Origin: Mogibacterium sp.
Lineage (GTDB): Bacteria > Bacillota > Clostridia > Peptostreptococcales > Anaerovoracaceae
DNA: 6,142 bases
Assembly (NCBI GenBank): GCA_016775335.1
Contig: JAEUGJ010000014.1
Coordinates: forward strand, 1 to 6,142
Direction: 5' to 3'
Position 1 is the first letter of the stretch. Each line of letters opens with the position of its first letter. The position numbers and the translations under genes are program-made. Below are positions 5,963 to 6,142 of this stretch, one piece after another. The notes beneath the pieces are model-generated. The model saw only the letters and a list, made by a program, of their open reading frames with translations. It searched no databases and was not told the DNA's origin.

Positions 5963-5992
5963 ATTTTATCAGCATCAATCGCCGGTTTCTAA
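5963..5992 (-). promoter_or_regulatory. Probable promoter of the six-gene operon
   Basis: On the minus strand: TTAGAA (5992-5987), an 18-nt spacer, then TAAAAT (5968-5963) preceded by TGA, an extended -10 like those at 328-320 and 1912-1904. The -35 is weak (3 of 6 by my count). A start near 5956 would give a leader of about 48 nt before the binding-protein ATG. The leader region contains a direct repeat ATAGTTA (5928-5934 and 5941-5947) that could be an operator. I see no riboswitch-sized structure. Confidence 0.45.
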
Positions 5993-6044
5993 TTCATAAT
6001 TTTTATTTGTGTATTTGCCGGTATTTTTTTTAACAATAGTTGCC

Positions 6045-6142
6045 GGCCCGGAGCCGAGCGCGAACCGGGCCGGCCGCCGGGCCGCCTTTTCTCAATTTCA
6101 GGCCCGGGGGTTCGCGCACGAAAACCGAGTTCATTGGCTTTG
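6045..6142. repeat. Right-edge copies of the palindromic repeat, truncated by the window
   Basis: A short, internally deleted core comes first (6045-6083): left outer arm GGCCCGG (6045-6051), six bases, then the right inner arm GCGCGAACC (6058-6066) and right outer arm CCGGGCC (6077-6083); the loop and left inner arm are missing. A normal core starts at 6101 and runs off the window. Bases 6088-6142 (55 nt) are identical to 25-79 and 121-175, in the same orientation. Bases 6064-6108 match 193-237 at 44 of 45 positions, so the copies nearest the operon on each side share the same variant bases. Confidence 0.9.

Noticed and set aside
5908..6044. Riboswitch or T-box in the operon leader
   Set aside because: The predicted leader is only about 48 nt and I find no conserved core or terminator-antiterminator pair.
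1..6142. Integron cassette array with attC-like hairpins
   Set aside because: The repeats are palindromic and in direct orientation, but they occur in tandem, flank a promoter-bearing multigene operon and lack the paired R/L core sites and an integrase.

Overview
The window holds one compact, leftward (minus-strand) operon of six genes, flanked on both sides by copies of the same GC-rich palindromic repeat. Strong AGGAGG-type ribosome binding sites, a short lipoprotein signal, sigma-A-like promoters with an extended -10, and gene families typical of Bacillota suggest a moderately GC-rich anaerobic Firmicute (Clostridia-like). This is inferred from style and family content; no marker gene is present.

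Layout, in order of transcription (right to left): a partial repeat array at the right edge (6045-6142); a probable promoter (about 5963-5992); a polar amino acid ABC importer made of a lipoprotein binding protein (5083-5907), a permease (4338-5003) and an ATPase carrying an unusual C-terminal GNAT acetyltransferase-like domain (3160-4332); a MalY/PatB-type PLP-dependent C-S lyase or aminotransferase (1910-3142); a free-standing GNAT acetyltransferase (1348-1872); and a Rossmann-fold plus DUF2520 oxidoreductase-like protein (490-1338). Most genes are separated by 5 to 40 bases. A hairpin lies in the one larger internal gap, between binding protein and permease.

The left 489 bases hold no credible gene. 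They contain a diverged copy of the repeat (364-488), a near-consensus minus-strand promoter (320-349), a terminator hairpin with a T7 tract (261-303) directly downstream of that promoter, and a tandem array of 96-bp units (1-237), two of which are identical.

How the genes may work together (inference): the importer brings in a polar, probably sulfur-containing, amino acid. The C-S lyase could cleave it, and the two acetyltransferase domains could acetylate it or a product. This resembles the Bacillus subtilis yxe and ytm systems, which combine a TcyA-type importer with GNAT enzymes for S-modified cysteines. The substrate cannot be read from the sequence.

The most notable non-coding signal is the repeat. 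Its 79-nt core folds into a stem whose diverged copy shows two compensatory C-G to T-A changes, while the loop stays almost unchanged (23 of 24). That pattern points to selection on a hairpin, as RNA or as single-stranded DNA.
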